Assembly (NCBI RefSeq): GCF_002102345.1
Contig: NZ_LQPP01000027.1
Location: 124,001-188,000, forward strand
Direction of reading: 5' to 3'
Length of the DNA: 64,000 nucleotides
Origin: Mycolicibacterium peregrinum
GTDB lineage: Bacteria > Actinomycetota > Actinomycetes > Mycobacteriales > Mycobacteriaceae
The notes beneath the pieces were generated by a model, which saw only the letters and a list, made by a program, of their open reading frames with translations, searched no databases and was not told where the DNA came from. How positions within the stretch are numbered: position 1 is the stretch's first letter; each line of letters opens with the position of its first letter. A program made the translations under genes and the position numbers. Positions 47,928 through 57,958 of the stretch are shown piece by piece.

Positions 47928-48611
47928 TCAGACCGACTTGGTGACGCCGTAGTAGGCAACCACATCGTCGGTATCTGTGGTGGAGCTGGTCAGGGTCGCG
48001 TACGAGCGCAGGAAGGACTGGCCGACGCAGCCGTCCACCTTGATGTGAACGTCCTTGAGAGTGACGCGCACCGGCGCGGCCTTGAACGACTTCTTGTTCA
48101 CCGAGACGTTGGTGACGGTGCCGGGCTTGGGGTGGATCTCCAGCGTGCCCGAGATCGGCATGCTCACCCCGGTGGGGATGATGCCGGCCAGCGTCGAGCC
48201 CGAGGTGCTCAGACCGATCGATCCGATGAGGCGGACCTGTCCCAGTTCGATGCCGCAGCCGATCTGGTAGCCGGTGTCGAGCGTGCCGCCGGTCAGCGAG
48301 GTGGATCCGCCGCCGGTGACTGTGCCGGTGAAGGTGGCGCCGACCAGGTACTCACGTGAGGAGGCCGCGGTGGTCAGCGGTGCGACCGGCAGTTGGCTCT
48401 CGTCTTTGGCCGAGACCGTGAGCTTCCAGCCGTCGGGGGTGGTGACGACGCCCGGTTCGGCGGAGGCGACCAGGCCGTTGTCCGGCGGTGGGCCGGCGTC
48501 AACGGCCGGGTCTGCCGGGGGCGGTGGCGGGGGATCGGCAGACGCGAGGGGCGCCAACGCTACCGGGGCCAACATAAAGACAGCTGCCAAGGTGGCGAAA
48601 CGATTCAACAT
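47928..48611 (-). CDS. MspA-family porin-like protein, copy 1
   Basis: A 227-residue exported protein. The signal peptide (LNRFATLAAVFMLAPVALA) leads to a proline-rich N-terminus. The MspA domain has SREYLVGATFTGTVTGG, GGTLDTGYQIGCGIE, IPTGVSMPISGTLEIHPKPGTV and a long beta-rich C-terminus. The start at 48611 is inferred by comparison with copy 2, where the upstream ATG of copy 1 is ACG; the shared GAGAGGC serves as ribosome-binding site. It could form a hydrophilic pore in the mycomembrane. Two Cys are present, unlike MspA. Confidence 0.85.
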   Translation of the reverse strand: MLNRFATLAAVFMLAPVALAPLASADPPPPPPADPAVDAGPPPDNGLVASAEPGVVTTPDGWKLTVSAKDESQLPVAPLTTAASSREYLVGATFTGTVTGGGSTSLTGGTLDTGYQIGCGIELGQVRLIGSIGLSTSGSTLAGIIPTGVSMPISGTLEIHPKPGTVTNVSVNKKSFKAAPVRVTLKDVHIKVDGCVGQSFLRSYATLTSSTTDTDDVVAYYGVTKSV

Positions 48612-48702
48612 GCGGAAACTTGTGCCTCTCATAGGTTTCGAATCCGAGGGATCGGCGTCGTGATCAGGGCGGTTCATGTTCGGTGTCGTGGCTGGGCCGA
48701 GG

Positions 48703-49401
48703 TCAGACGGCTTTGGTGACGCCGAGGTAGGTGATGACGTCGTCGGTGTTGTCGGTGGAGCTGGTGAGAGTGGCATAGGTGCGAATGAACGACTGACCGG
48801 CGCACTGATCGAACTTGATACGGACACCTGTGATGGTCACGCGGGTACCGGTGCCCTTGAAGGACTTCTTGTCGATCGGCACGATGGTGACGGTGCCGGG
48901 CTTGAGGTACACCTTGCCCTGCAAGCTGACACCGGTACCGAGGCTGGCGTCGCCCGCAGAGCCGGTGAACGGAATCTTGATGCCCGGAGTGAAGCTGATA
49001 CCGGGGTTGATCTCCGTTTCGTCAGTGATGATGCCGCAACCGATCTGGGCCCCGGCCTCAAGGGTGCCGCCGGTCAGCTTGGTCTTGCCGCCGCCCGAGA
49101 CCTTTCCGGTGAAGGTACCGCCGACGAGGTACTCACGTGAGGACACGGCGGTGGTCAACGGTGCGACCGGCAGCAGGGTTTCGTTGGAGCCGGCGACGGT
49201 CACGTGCCAGCCGTCCGGAGTGTCGAGGACTCCGGGAGGCGAGGACGGCATTGCGCCGGTGTCCGGCGGGGGCCCTGCGGGCGGCGCAGCTACGGGGGCT
49301 GCCGGGTCCGGCGGGGGCGGGGGATCTGCATATGCAAGGGGCGCAATCGCTACAGGGGCCAACATGCAGACTGCAGCCAGGGGGGCAAAACGACTCAACA
49401 T
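48703..49401 (-). CDS. MspA-family porin-like protein, copy 2
   Basis: A 232-residue paralogue of the previous gene, placed upstream of it. Shared features are LSRFAPLAAVCMLAPVA (signal), PVAPLTTAVSSREYLVGGTF, GGTLEAGAQIGCGI, LKPGTVTIVPIDKKSFKG and CAGQSFIRTYATLTSS. The pore domain has a longer middle section (GISFTPGIKIPFTGSAGDAS). The tandem arrangement suggests gene duplication with divergence of the loops. The start is chosen as for copy 1. Confidence 0.85.
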   Translation of the reverse strand: MLSRFAPLAAVCMLAPVAIAPLAYADPPPPPDPAAPVAAPPAGPPPDTGAMPSSPPGVLDTPDGWHVTVAGSNETLLPVAPLTTAVSSREYLVGGTFTGKVSGGGKTKLTGGTLEAGAQIGCGIITDETEINPGISFTPGIKIPFTGSAGDASLGTGVSLQGKVYLKPGTVTIVPIDKKSFKGTGTRVTITGVRIKFDQCAGQSFIRTYATLTSSTDNTDDVITYLGVTKAV

Positions 49402-49822
49402 GCGTGAACTTGCGCCTCTCGTGGTTCTGGGCCCTGCGTTATGCGACGCGCCGTGGTCGTCAAAAATCAAAGGGCCCAAGGAATCTGTCGCGACGAATCA
49501 TGAACCGGTCGCGTTTCGGTTTGGTGAACAACGTCCCAACAGTTGCCACCTCATTTCCGTCGAGCTGGAATCGCCGAACCTGTGAGGTAGCTGGGAAAAG
49601 ACGTGCGCTGCAGCGCATTACATATATGAGGCATCGGAGGCGGCGGCCGGCGCACAATGGACGACCGTTAGGGGGAACGGGTTGGCCGGGTGTTCACCTT
49701 TTGGACATATGGACCCTCGACCGTGAGGTGCATCCGGGGGGGACGGCAGACGCGTCGATGAGGCGCGGACGTCAACTGTGGCGCCTTGGCGCCGAACTGC
49801 TATCCGACTGACGGAGGAATCG
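49402..49822. promoter_or_regulatory. Divergent upstream region of porin pair and a secreted-protein gene
   Basis: About 420 bp without a supportable gene. Short frames are present but have no family features. It must carry the promoters of the porin pair (minus) and of the gene at 49823 (plus). No clear operator is seen. Confidence 0.4.
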
Positions 49823-50410
49823 TTGAGGTCGTCTCAGGTGTACGAGCGAGGCATCGCATCGCTACTCATTGCCTTCAGCATTGGGCTCGGTGCCGTGCCC
49901 TCCGCGTTCGCGGAACCCGGTGACGAGGCGGGCGCACCGGGGCCGGCGGCGCCCGGGTTGCCCGAGTTGCCTCCGGTGACCGCAGGGGCGCCGGTTGCAG
50001 GTCCGGTGCCGGTTGCGAGCACGGATGACCCTGGCGTGCCTGCGGTTACGGCTTGCTCGACGTTCGCCAACGCGCTCGATTCGGCATCGACGTTCTACGG
50101 CGATTTCGCCGATTCGATCGAAGGTGTGGAGCGTCCCGACTACGGGGATCCGACCATCAGTACGACGAACACCAGTGGGCGGACCGCACTGCGTGAAGCT
50201 GCCGCGTCGGCGATGAACGCCGCAGGTACGCCGGGACTCTCGCCCGACATCGCCAACCCGATGCGCTCATGGTCTTTCGGTGCCACCAAACTGCTGCTGA
50301 AGATGGGGCTGCGGACCGGCGGTCAATCGCTCAACGACACGGCCACCCAGCTCAACAACGATGCCAACAACGCGCAGATGGCCTGTGCGGCCGCGGGTAC
50401 GCACGCCTGA
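49823..50410 (+). CDS. Secreted helical protein
   Basis: A 195-residue protein from TTG 49823 with GGAGGAA at 49813-49819. The signal peptide (IASLLIAFSIGLGAVPSAFA) is followed by an acidic Pro-rich linker and a mainly helical domain with two Cys, in VTACSTFANALDSASTFYG and NNAQMACAAAGTH at the end, which may close a disulphide. No homologue is recognised. It is part of the cluster of exported proteins around the porins. Confidence 0.72.
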   Translation: MRSSQVYERGIASLLIAFSIGLGAVPSAFAEPGDEAGAPGPAAPGLPELPPVTAGAPVAGPVPVASTDDPGVPAVTACSTFANALDSASTFYGDFADSIEGVERPDYGDPTISTTNTSGRTALREAAASAMNAAGTPGLSPDIANPMRSWSFGATKLLLKMGLRTGGQSLNDTATQLNNDANNAQMACAAAGTHA

Positions 50411-50526
50411 CGAATCGCCAATCACGTTGGAATGATTGGGCAATCGCACCTCGGGCCGGCACCTGCGACCTTCGAACATTCACCCACCCGGCGCGCGGTG
50501 CACCGTGCCTCCAGTAAAGGATTACC

Positions 50527-51201
50527 GTGATCCGGCTTGTGATCTCGTTGGTTGCGCTCGTGCTGATGGCCACCAGTTGTTCCGGCACCGGCGACACAGT
50601 GCAGGGGCCGCCGAAGGATGTGCCCAAATCGGCACTCGAGGGTCTGCTGCTCAGCACCGAAGAGGTCAACACCCTGATGGGGACCGACGGGATGACGGCG
50701 CACCCACCCGTGACCGAGATGAGCGACCATCGCAACCTGCTCCCCAATCTCAATTGCCTCGGTGCCTGGCAGGTGAACGAGTCCGCCATCTACGGGGATC
50801 ACTGGGCCGCCATGCGCCAGGTGCTGCTGCGGGCACCGGACAATGACGACTGGGAGAACCTTCTGGTGCAGTCGGTGGTGATCTTTCCGTCTGCGCAGGA
50901 CGCCAACGACTTCCTTGCTCAGTCGGCGGAACGGTGGTCGAAGTGCACCGACCACAAGGTGAACATCACGCTCAACGGTGAACCGCTGCCCAAGTGGAAG
51001 AGCGGGGCGCTCACAAAGACCGACGACGAACTCACCCTGCCTTTCACTCGCGTCGACGGTGACCAGACCCGCGACTGCCAGCGCGCGCTGGCCGCGGCCG
51101 CCAACCTGGTCATGGACATCCAGGCGTGCAAGCCGGCGGGATCTTCGGTGACCCAGGCCGCCGATGTGGTGGACAAGATCAAGGCCGCGATGCCTCGATG
51201 A
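50527..51201 (+). CDS. Lipoprotein with PknH-like extracellular sensor domain
   Basis: A 224-residue lipoprotein from GTG 50527. The signal with lipobox MATSCSG is short. The mature domain matches the PknH extracellular-domain family: LLLSTEEVNTLMGTDGMT, NCLGAWQVNESAIYG, VIFPSAQDANDFLAQSAERWSKC, and RALAAAANLVMDIQAC near the end, with Cys that pair into disulphides. In PknH this domain is thought to bind a ligand outside the cell; lipoproteins with the same domain have unknown roles. Confidence 0.82.
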   Translation: MIRLVISLVALVLMATSCSGTGDTVQGPPKDVPKSALEGLLLSTEEVNTLMGTDGMTAHPPVTEMSDHRNLLPNLNCLGAWQVNESAIYGDHWAAMRQVLLRAPDNDDWENLLVQSVVIFPSAQDANDFLAQSAERWSKCTDHKVNITLNGEPLPKWKSGALTKTDDELTLPFTRVDGDQTRDCQRALAAAANLVMDIQACKPAGSSVTQAADVVDKIKAAMPR

Positions 51202-51249
51202 GCGCTGCCGGCCACGGAGTAGTCTGAGCCACGCAGCTGGTCTGTCGGC

Positions 51250-51470
51250 GCCGGGACGTTTACGGTGCCGACATCGAACGTCGCAGGCTGAGTGAGATGC
51301 GACGTGAGAGGGAACCCGGTGAGAATCCGGGACTGTCCCGCAGCGGTATGCAGGAACGACCGCCGTCATAATGCACTGGCCCGCAGGAATCTGCGGCTGG
51401 GAAGCGACGGCCAGTAGGTGCACGGTTTCCGTGCGTGCCTGTGAGTCCGAAGACCTGCCAGCCGTACCGG
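51250..51470 (+). ncRNA. Cobalamin riboswitch upstream of metE
   Basis: The leader of metE carries the conserved cobalamin-riboswitch core: GGAACCCGGTGAGAATCCGG with GGACTGTCCCGCAGCGGTA (51311-51349), a GGCCAGTAGG element (51409-51418), and the B12-box GAGTCCGAAGACCTGCC (51443-51459). Adenosylcobalamin binding shuts down metE, so the cobalamin-independent enzyme is made only when B12 is scarce. Exact limits are approximate. Confidence 0.93.
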
Positions 51471-51606
51471 GCGCGCCGCGTCCGGTGGTTCGCCGCCTCG
51501 CGGAATGGGCAGTGGCCGAAAGCGGTTTCACTCGTGGCGGGTGGCTGCGTTCGGCTCGGTGTCTCCTGGCGGTGGCCATCCTCTTCGTACGTTGAAGGAC
51601 CTCGTC

Positions 51607-53880
51607 ATGAGCACAACCGCAAAACCCTTTACCGCCACCATTCTGGGGTCACCCCGAATCGGGCCCAATCGCGAACTCAAGCGTGCCGTCGAGAAGTACT
51701 GGGCCGGGCGGATCGATCGCGCCGAACTGGAGTCCGTCGCCGCTACTTTGCGCCGCGAGACCTGGAAGGCGCTGGTCGCGGCCGGGCTGGATTCGGTCCC
51801 GGTCAACGACTTCTCCTATTACGACCAGGTGCTCGACACGGCAGTTCTGGTCGGTGCCCTGCCGACCCGCGTCCACGGCATCGTCGATGATCTCGACCGC
51901 TACTTCGCCGCTGCGCGCGGGAACGACGACGTCGCGCCACTGGAAATGACCAAGTGGTTCGATACCAACTACCACTACATCGTGCCGGAGATCGGACCGG
52001 AGACCACCTTCGTGCTCAACCCGGCAAAGGTGCTCGGCGAGCTGGAAGAAGCTGCAGTGCAAGGTGTTCCGGCTCGGCCTGTGCTGGTCGGCCCGATCAC
52101 GTTCCTGGCGCTGTCCAAGGGTGTCGAGGGTGCCGACGCTCCCATCTCCAGGCTGGAGGAGCTCGTCGGTGTGTACGCCGAGCTGCTCGCGGTGCTCGCC
52201 GACAAGGGAGTCACGTGGGTACAGATCGATGAACCCGTCCTGGTGACGGACATCCTCGACAATGCTGCCGAGGTGGCTGAGCGCACCTACAACCGGCTGG
52301 GTGAGGTGGCGAAGCGACCGGCGATCGTCGTCGCGACCTACTTCGGTGAGCTCACCGACGCGCTGCCCGCTCTGGCGCGGACGCCCGTCGAAGCGATCGG
52401 CGTCGATCTGGTGGCCGGCTCGGCTGGTGCTCTGGCGGCGGTGCCGCAGCTCAAGGACAAGCTCCTGGTGGCCGGGGTGGTCGACGGCCGTAACACCTGG
52501 CGCACGGACCTGGCGGGAGCGCTGGAAACCCTGGTCAGACTGCGCGGGTCGACGGCCGCGGTGGCTGTATCTACGTCGTGCTCGACGCTGCACGTGCCGT
52601 ATACGGTCGACGCCGAACCGGATATCGATGCGGCGCTGCGCAGTTGGCTGGCGTTCGGGGCGGAGAAGGTCACGGAGGTGGTGGCCCTCGCCCGTGGGAT
52701 CGGAGAGGGCCGGGACGCGATCTCGGCAGAGATCGCGGCATCCGACGCTGCCATCGCGTCACGCAAGTCCGATCCACGACTCAACAACAGCCAGGTCCGG
52801 GAGCGCATCTCGGCGATCATCACCTCCGGTGCCCGGCGCGGACCGGCCGATCTGCGCCGGACCGCCCAGCAGGACCGGCTGAAACTGCCGGCCTTGCCCA
52901 CCACCACGATCGGGTCCTACCCGCAGACGACGGCGATCCGGGTGGCGCGCGCCGACCTTCGGGCCGGGCGCATCGACGCGGCCGAGTACGTGCGGCGGAT
53001 GAGGGCCGAGATCGCCGACGTCATCGAATTGCAGGAGGAGTTGGGCCTCGATGTGCTGGTGCACGGTGAGCCCGAGCGCAACGACATGGTGCAGTACTTC
53101 GCCGAACAGCTCGACGGTTTCTTCGCCACTCAGAACGGCTGGGTGCAGTCTTACGGCAGCCGGTGTGTGCGCCCGCCGATCCTCTACGGGGATGTTGCCC
53201 GGCCCCACCCGATGACGGTCGAGTGGATCACGTACGCCCAGTCCTTGACCGACAAACCGGTCAAGGGGATGCTCACCGGACCGGTTACGATCCTGGCGTG
53301 GTCGTTCGTCCGTGACGATCAGCCGTTGGCCGACACAGCTTTTCAGGTCGCACTGGCGATCAGAGACGAGACGGTGGACCTGCAATCGGCCGGTATCGCG
53401 ATCATCCAGGTCGACGAGCCCGCCCTACGCGAACTGCTGCCCCTGCGTTCCGAGGACAAGGCGGCCTATCTACGCTGGGCGGTCGATGCGTTCCGGCTGT
53501 CCACCTCCGGTGTCGCCGATTCGACGCAGATCCACACGCACCTGTGCTACTCGGAATTCGGTGAGGTGATCGGGGCGATCGCCGACCTGGATGCCGACGT
53601 GACCTCGATCGAGGCGGCCCGTTCCCACATGGAGGTGCTCGGCGATCTCAACGCTGCCGGGTTCTCCAACAGTGTCGGGCCGGGTGTCTACGACATCCAC
53701 TCGCCGCGGGTTCCCGGCGTGGAGGAGATCGCGACATCGCTGCGCGAGGCTCTCAAAGCGGTTCCCGCAGAGAGGATCTGGGTAAATCCGGACTGTGGCC
53801 TCAAGACTCGCACCACAGACGAGGTGACCGAGTCACTCAGGAATCTGGTCGATGCGGCTTCGAAAGTCCGTGCGGGATAA
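51607..53880 (+). CDS. metE: Cobalamin-independent methionine synthase
   Basis: A 757-residue enzyme that transfers a methyl group from methyltetrahydrofolate (tri-glutamate) to homocysteine. The N-terminal domain begins [16 protein letters not shown] (tetrahydrofolate site). The C-terminal barrel holds the zinc ligands in [10 protein letters not shown] (His and Cys) and NPDCGLKTR (Cys). The length agrees with the M. tuberculosis protein. The ATG at 51607 has AAGGA upstream; an in-frame extension into the riboswitch is not a likely start. Controlled by the cobalamin riboswitch directly upstream. Confidence 0.96.
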   Translation: MSTTAKPFTATILGSPRIGPNRELKRAVEKYWAGRIDRAELESVAATLRRETWKALVAAGLDSVPVNDFSYYDQVLDTAVLVGALPTRVHGIVDDLDRYFAAARGNDDVAPLEMTKWFDTNYHYIVPEIGPETTFVLNPAKVLGELEEAAVQGVPARPVLVGPITFLALSKGVEGADAPISRLEELVGVYAELLAVLADKGVTWVQIDEPVLVTDILDNAAEVAERTYNRLGEVAKRPAIVVATYFGELTDALPALARTPVEAIGVDLVAGSAGALAAVPQLKDKLLVAGVVDGRNTWRTDLAGALETLVRLRGSTAAVAVSTSCSTLHVPYTVDAEPDIDAALRSWLAFGAEKVTEVVALARGIGEGRDAISAEIAASDAAIASRKSDPRLNNSQVRERISAIITSGARRGPADLRRTAQQDRLKLPALPTTTIGSYPQTTAIRVARADLRAGRIDAAEYVRRMRAEIADVIELQEELGLDVLVHGEPERNDMVQYFAEQLDGFFATQNGWVQSYGSRCVRPPILYGDVARPHPMTVEWITYAQSLTDKPVKGMLTGPVTILAWSFVRDDQPLADTAFQVALAIRDETVDLQSAGIAIIQVDEPALRELLPLRSEDKAAYLRWAVDAFRLSTSGVADSTQIHTHLCYSEFGEVIGAIADLDADVTSIEAARSHMEVLGDLNAAGFSNSVGPGVYDIHSPRVPGVEEIATSLREALKAVPAERIWVNPDCGLKTRTTDEVTESLRNLVDAASKVRAG

Positions 53881-53906
53881 CAGCTGACAACTCGTCGTCG
53901 GTGTGT

Positions 53907-53941
53907 CTCGTGCACGGGATCGGTCGATTTCCGTGCACGAG
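53907..53941 (+). terminator. Hairpin downstream of metE
   Basis: CTCGTGCACGG (53907-53917) pairs exactly with CCGTGCACGAG (53931-53941), with a 13-nt loop. There is no T-run, as in many mycobacterial terminators. It lies between metE and a convergent gene and could serve both. Confidence 0.65.
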
Positions 53942-53970
53942 GCCCACGTTGGGCTCACACCGGCGACGTG

Positions 53971-54780
53971 TCAGCCGAACTCGACGACGTTGGTGGGTGC
54001 TCGGAAGCGCTCGAGCGAGCGGGATCGGTAGATGAGTGCCGCTGCGCGCGACAGGACCTTGCCGCGCCCCGCCGGCATCTCGAGTTCGTGTACAGCGCGA
54101 ACGCCGGGGATCGCACGCAGCTCGTCATACCGGTCGGCAGTGAATGAGAACGGCATCGGGGGCGCGGTGTACTCCTTGCTGAGTTTGATGCCGCGTCGCT
54201 GCGAGTACCAGCTCAGAAATCGCGGGACGCTGTCGAAGATCAGCTGTCCTCCGGGGAACCTGGCGGCACATGTGGTGATGAGATCCAACACAGCGTCGCG
54301 CTCCAGGTATTGGAACAACCCCTCGGCGGTGATGAGCACACCGTTGGTGGGGTCGACCTGATCCATCCAGGAGTAGTCGAACGCGGACTGCGCCAGGTGG
54401 GAGAGGCGGTCCGAGGGCGGAAGCAGTTGCCGACGCAATTGCACAATCGGCTCCAGATCCAAAGAAAGCCAACCCATCTCGCCATTGTCGAGACGCCAGA
54501 AGCTGGTCTGTAGTCCCTCGGCCAGGGCCACCACGGTGGCCCGCGGCCGCACCTGCAGATAGCGGCGCGTGGCGTTGTCGAACGCGAGGGCCCGCAGGGC
54601 GGTGGCCTGATGGGTACGGCCGAAATGCTGGTAGTCGTACCCGAGGCTGTCACGCAGGGCGATCGCCAGCGGGTCCTCGATGATGCCGTCGGGGCGGGCT
54701 GCCTCGGCTGCTCTCTGGTGCAGTGTCAGTAGCGCGGTCTCTGAGATCGCGGTCAGGTGACGAGCGTCGATGACTGGCAT
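53971..54780 (-). CDS. SAM-dependent methyltransferase, LCM family
   Basis: A 269-residue protein from ATG 54780, with leucine-carboxyl-methyltransferase family features: [51 protein letters not shown] (SAM region, in parts), [38 protein letters not shown] and [12 protein letters not shown]. Mycobacteria have many such putative S-adenosylmethionine enzymes with unknown acceptors. It is convergent with metE, whose product feeds SAM; a direct link is not implied. Confidence 0.82.
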   Translation of the reverse strand: MPVIDARHLTAISETALLTLHQRAAEAARPDGIIEDPLAIALRDSLGYDYQHFGRTHQATALRALAFDNATRRYLQVRPRATVVALAEGLQTSFWRLDNGEMGWLSLDLEPIVQLRRQLLPPSDRLSHLAQSAFDYSWMDQVDPTNGVLITAEGLFQYLERDAVLDLITTCAARFPGGQLIFDSVPRFLSWYSQRRGIKLSKEYTAPPMPFSFTADRYDELRAIPGVRAVHELEMPAGRGKVLSRAAALIYRSRSLERFRAPTNVVEFG

Positions 54781-54971
54781 GCGCCGACCGTACCCGCGTA
54801 TGCACGAGCAGTCGCACACGTGTCACGCCGTCGAGAGTCATTGCCCCGGTTGACCGGTCAATACCGGCAACTCGGGAACTTTCCGGCATCCGGGCCCGAC
54901 TAGCTGAATTACGAGGCAACGCGTACCGGGCTGTGTGGTCGCAATCAACGCTCATGCGAGGAGGTGATGAC
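54781..54971. promoter_or_regulatory. Promoter region of the isonitrile-lipopeptide operon with palindrome
   Basis: The 191-bp gap between a divergent methyltransferase gene and the PPE gene holds the perfect 12-bp palindrome TTGACCGGTCAA (54850-54861) inside a CCGGTTGACCGGTCAATACCGG context. It may be a regulator site, or its TTGACC may be a -35 element. I see no Fur/Zur-type box here, in contrast to the PPE gene at 20848. Confidence 0.5.
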
Positions 54972-56435
54972 GTGACCGCACCGCTCTGGTTTGCGGTGCC
55001 TCCAGAGGTGCATTCGGCTTTGTTGACCGCCGGGCCGGGACCAGGCTCGCTGGTGGCCGCGGCTGCCCAGTGGCAGGACTTGAGCGCGCAATACAGCGCA
55101 GCGGCGGCAGAACTCACGCAGATCCTGGCCGCCGTGCAGGCCGGCAGTTGGGAAGGACCCAGCGCCGCACAGTATGTGGCAGCCCACGGCCCTTACCTGG
55201 CATGGCTGGAGCAGGCCTCAGCCGACAGCGCCGTCACCGCCGCGCAGCATCAGACGGTCGCTGCGGCGTACAGCAGCGCCCTGGCAACCATGCCGACCCT
55301 GGCGGAACTTGCCGTCAACCACGTCACCCACGGCGCGCTGCTGGCCACCAACTTCTTCGGTATCAACACCATTCCGATCGCACTCAACGAGGCCGATTAC
55401 GTGCGGATGTGGTTGCAGGCGGCCGAATCGATGGCCACCTACGAAGCGGTGGCCACGAGCGCGTACTCGGCGGTTCCGCCGACCCGGCCGGCTCCGTCGA
55501 TCCTGGCGCCGGGGGGAGAAGCACGGAGCGAGCAGCAGAACACGTCGAGCACAACCTCAGGCGACCTGCAACTGAACGACATCTGGAAGCTGATCTCGGA
55601 CCTCATTTCGGGAGCCGGCAATCCGCAACAACTCCTTGAAACGTTCCAACAGTTCTTCGGGCAACTGGGGTTCAACCCGGCCGAGACCGCCATCCTCGCC
55701 GCCATCGCGCTGGTGCTCTACGACATGCTCTGGTATCCGTACTACGCCTCGTATTCGCTACTGCTCCTACCGTTCTTCGCGCCGGCGCTCAGTGCCCTCA
55801 GCGCGCTGAGCGCACTGACGCTGCTGCAGAACCGGGTTCCGGCACCTGGGCCGATGCCAGGTCCCGCCGATGTCCACACAGGCCATCGCGGCGGCGGATC
55901 GGTCGATGTCGGCATGCCGCCGCCCCTGTCCACTGGGTCAACAGCAGTTCCGCAGACCGGTACGGGGTCAGGTGTACTCGCCCCGAGCAGTCCTGGTGCC
56001 GCCGGCGGACCGGCAGGCCCGTCTTTTGCCGCCTACGCCGTACCGGGTCTGGATCCGCCGGCGGCGACGGCAGGTCCGAGGGCCGGTGCGAAATCCCCTG
56101 GAGAAATGGCGGATACCTTGGCCACCGCCGCGGCGGCTAGAGCAGCGGCCATCGCGCGCACCCGTCGAAAGCAGGCTCGTCGCAACCGAGACGGCGCCCG
56201 CAGCTACCGCTACGAATTTCTGGAGGACACCGCCGCAGCGGAGGTCCCCGACAGCGACCCGCCCGCGTCACCGCTCGCCAGTGCTGAGGGGGCAACCACT
56301 CTCGGCTTTTCCGGGGCCGCTGCGGACGCCACGAGTGCGCCTGCGGCGGGGCTGGTTCGGTCTGACAGCTCTGGAGAATCCATGCCCATGCTGCCGGCCA
56401 CCTGGACAGGTAGTTCACAGAAAAATCGCGAATAG
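54972..56435 (+). CDS. ppe1: PPE1-like protein of the isonitrile-lipopeptide operon
   Basis: A 487-residue PPE protein starting at GTG 54972 with GAGGAGGTG at 54958-54966. The PPE domain carries [54 protein letters not shown] hydrophobic stretch ([20 protein letters not shown]) follows at about 255-290, then a Pro/Gly-rich linker, a basic segment ([17 protein letters not shown]) and a conserved end MLPATW. It heads the operon, as Rv0096 (PPE1) heads the M. tuberculosis nrp cluster. A role in moving the metallophore or its metal across the envelope is an inference. Paralogue of the HD-rich PPE at 20848. Confidence 0.92.
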   Translation: MTAPLWFAVPPEVHSALLTAGPGPGSLVAAAAQWQDLSAQYSAAAAELTQILAAVQAGSWEGPSAAQYVAAHGPYLAWLEQASADSAVTAAQHQTVAAAYSSALATMPTLAELAVNHVTHGALLATNFFGINTIPIALNEADYVRMWLQAAESMATYEAVATSAYSAVPPTRPAPSILAPGGEARSEQQNTSSTTSGDLQLNDIWKLISDLISGAGNPQQLLETFQQFFGQLGFNPAETAILAAIALVLYDMLWYPYYASYSLLLLPFFAPALSALSALSALTLLQNRVPAPGPMPGPADVHTGHRGGGSVDVGMPPPLSTGSTAVPQTGTGSGVLAPSSPGAAGGPAGPSFAAYAVPGLDPPAATAGPRAGAKSPGEMADTLATAAAARAAAIARTRRKQARRNRDGARSYRYEFLEDTAAAEVPDSDPPASPLASAEGATTLGFSGAAADATSAPAAGLVRSDSSGESMPMLPATWTGSSQKNRE

Positions 56436-56515
56436 CCGGAACTTTCAACGAGTTTGATTCGACCAATCCACTAGTCGCGCCACCGGCGCTCCACAGTGCC
56501 GAACGAGGAGAAGAG

Positions 56516-57385
56516 TTGACGCTGAATGTGTTGGGGGAGGGACTCGGGGCGCAAGTCACGGGAATCGACCCCAAGAACCTCGACGACATCACCAGGGACG
56601 AGATCCGGGAGGTCGTCTATCAGAACAAGCTGGTGATTCTGAAAGACGTTCACCCGACTCCCGAGGAATTCCTCCGGTTGGGCCGCATCGTCGGCGACGT
56701 CGTCACGTATTACGAGCCGATCTATCACCACAAAGACCACCCGGAGATCTTCGTTTCCTCCACCGAGGAGGGGAACGGTGTCCCGAGGACCGGTGCGTTC
56801 TGGCACATCGACTACATGTTCATGCCCGAGCCGTTCGCATTCTCGATGGTGGTGCCGCTGGCTGTGCCTGGGAGTGACCGCGGGACCTACTTCATCGACC
56901 TCAACAAGGTGTGGGAGTCCCTGCCCGAGTCTGCGCGCGACTCGGTCCGCGGCACCTTCGCCACGCATGATCCTCGGCGGCACATCAAGATTCGCCCGCA
57001 TGACGTGTACAAGCCGATCGGCGAGGTATGGGATGAGATTTCCAGGACCACACCTCCGATCGCCTGGCCGACCGTGATCAGACATCCGAAGACCGGGCAG
57101 GAAATTCTCTACATCTGCGCATCGGGCACCACGAAGATCGAGGACCGGAACGGACATGTCCTGGACCCCGCCGTGCTGCAGGAACTCATGACCGCCACCG
57201 GGCAGCTCGATCCGGATTTCACCTCGCCGTTCATCCATGCCCAGCACTACGAAGTGGGCGATGTCGTGTTGTGGGACAACCGGGTTCTGATGCACCGGGC
57301 GAAACACGGAACGACGCCAGGAACTTTGACGACACATCGGCTGACCATGCTGGACGGCCTCACAACACCGGGATATGGGGTATGA
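56516..57385 (+). CDS. TauD-like non-haem iron oxygenase making the isonitrile (Rv0097-type)
   Basis: A 289-residue Fe(II)/alpha-ketoglutarate-family oxygenase, from TTG 56516 with GAGGAGAAG at 56505-56513. The iron ligands are His97 and Asp99 (WHID) and a distal His260 (LMHRAKHG), with VTGIDPKNLDDITRDEIR and the alpha-KG-binding TLTTHRLTM nearby. The sequence closely resembles M. tuberculosis Rv0097. Homologues of this enzyme group oxidise an N-carboxymethyl beta-amino acid (glycine adduct) to an isonitrile through loss of CO2. It lies between PPE1 and fcoT. Confidence 0.93.
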   Translation: MTLNVLGEGLGAQVTGIDPKNLDDITRDEIREVVYQNKLVILKDVHPTPEEFLRLGRIVGDVVTYYEPIYHHKDHPEIFVSSTEEGNGVPRTGAFWHIDYMFMPEPFAFSMVVPLAVPGSDRGTYFIDLNKVWESLPESARDSVRGTFATHDPRRHIKIRPHDVYKPIGEVWDEISRTTPPIAWPTVIRHPKTGQEILYICASGTTKIEDRNGHVLDPAVLQELMTATGQLDPDFTSPFIHAQHYEVGDVVLWDNRVLMHRAKHGTTPGTLTTHRLTMLDGLTTPGYGV

Positions 57386-57386
57386 G

Positions 57387-57941
57387 ATGAGCACGGCCGA
57401 AACACTGTCGGTGGTCACGAGTGGGTACGACATCACCCGCATGGCGCCGATCCCCGAGGATCTGCTGGTCAAGGTTTTGGAGCCCTATTCCTACAAAGGG
57501 TGCCGATATCTTCTCGATGCGGAATATGAGGCCACCGAGACCTCGGTGTCCGCCGTCGGGAACTTCAGCATCAAAGAGCCCGCATACATCAGGGACACCG
57601 GCCACTTCAACGCCGCCGAGTGGGTCCTGTGCTTCAACCAACTCGCCTACAGCGCGTTCGCGCCGGCCATCCTCAACGAGGTGATACCCGAATTCCGGGG
57701 CTGGTCGATCGAGGACTACTTCAACTATCAACTCCCCAGCATGTTGATCAAGACGACCAAATCGCGGTTCAAGCGTCCGATCAAGTCCCAGAAGTTCTCG
57801 GCACGGTTGCTGTGTAGGGACTTCGAGGTGGTCGACCGAACGATTCGCTATCTCAAGATTCCGTGCACGGTGGAATTCTGGGATGAGGACGGGGGCGCCG
57901 CATCCGGCGAAGTCGAACTGGCCGCGCTCAACATCCCCTGA
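57387..57941 (+). CDS. fcoT: FcoT-like acyl-CoA/acyl-ACP enzyme of the isonitrile pathway (Rv0098-type)
   Basis: A 184-residue hot-dog-fold protein close to FcoT (Rv0098), for example VLEPYSYKGCRYLLDAEY, AAEWVLCFNQLAYSAFAP, and CTVEFWDEDGGAASGEVEL. FcoT was described as a long-chain acyl-CoA thioesterase; in isonitrile lipopeptide synthesis the homologues are thought to help add glycine to an enoyl thioester and release the product. ATG 57387 (SD-like GGGGTATGAG) is preferred to an in-frame ATG at 57375. It is nearly contiguous with the oxygenase. Confidence 0.92.
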   Translation: MSTAETLSVVTSGYDITRMAPIPEDLLVKVLEPYSYKGCRYLLDAEYEATETSVSAVGNFSIKEPAYIRDTGHFNAAEWVLCFNQLAYSAFAPAILNEVIPEFRGWSIEDYFNYQLPSMLIKTTKSRFKRPIKSQKFSARLLCRDFEVVDRTIRYLKIPCTVEFWDEDGGAASGEVELAALNIP

Positions 57942-57958
57942 CCTTCTACGAGAGCAAG

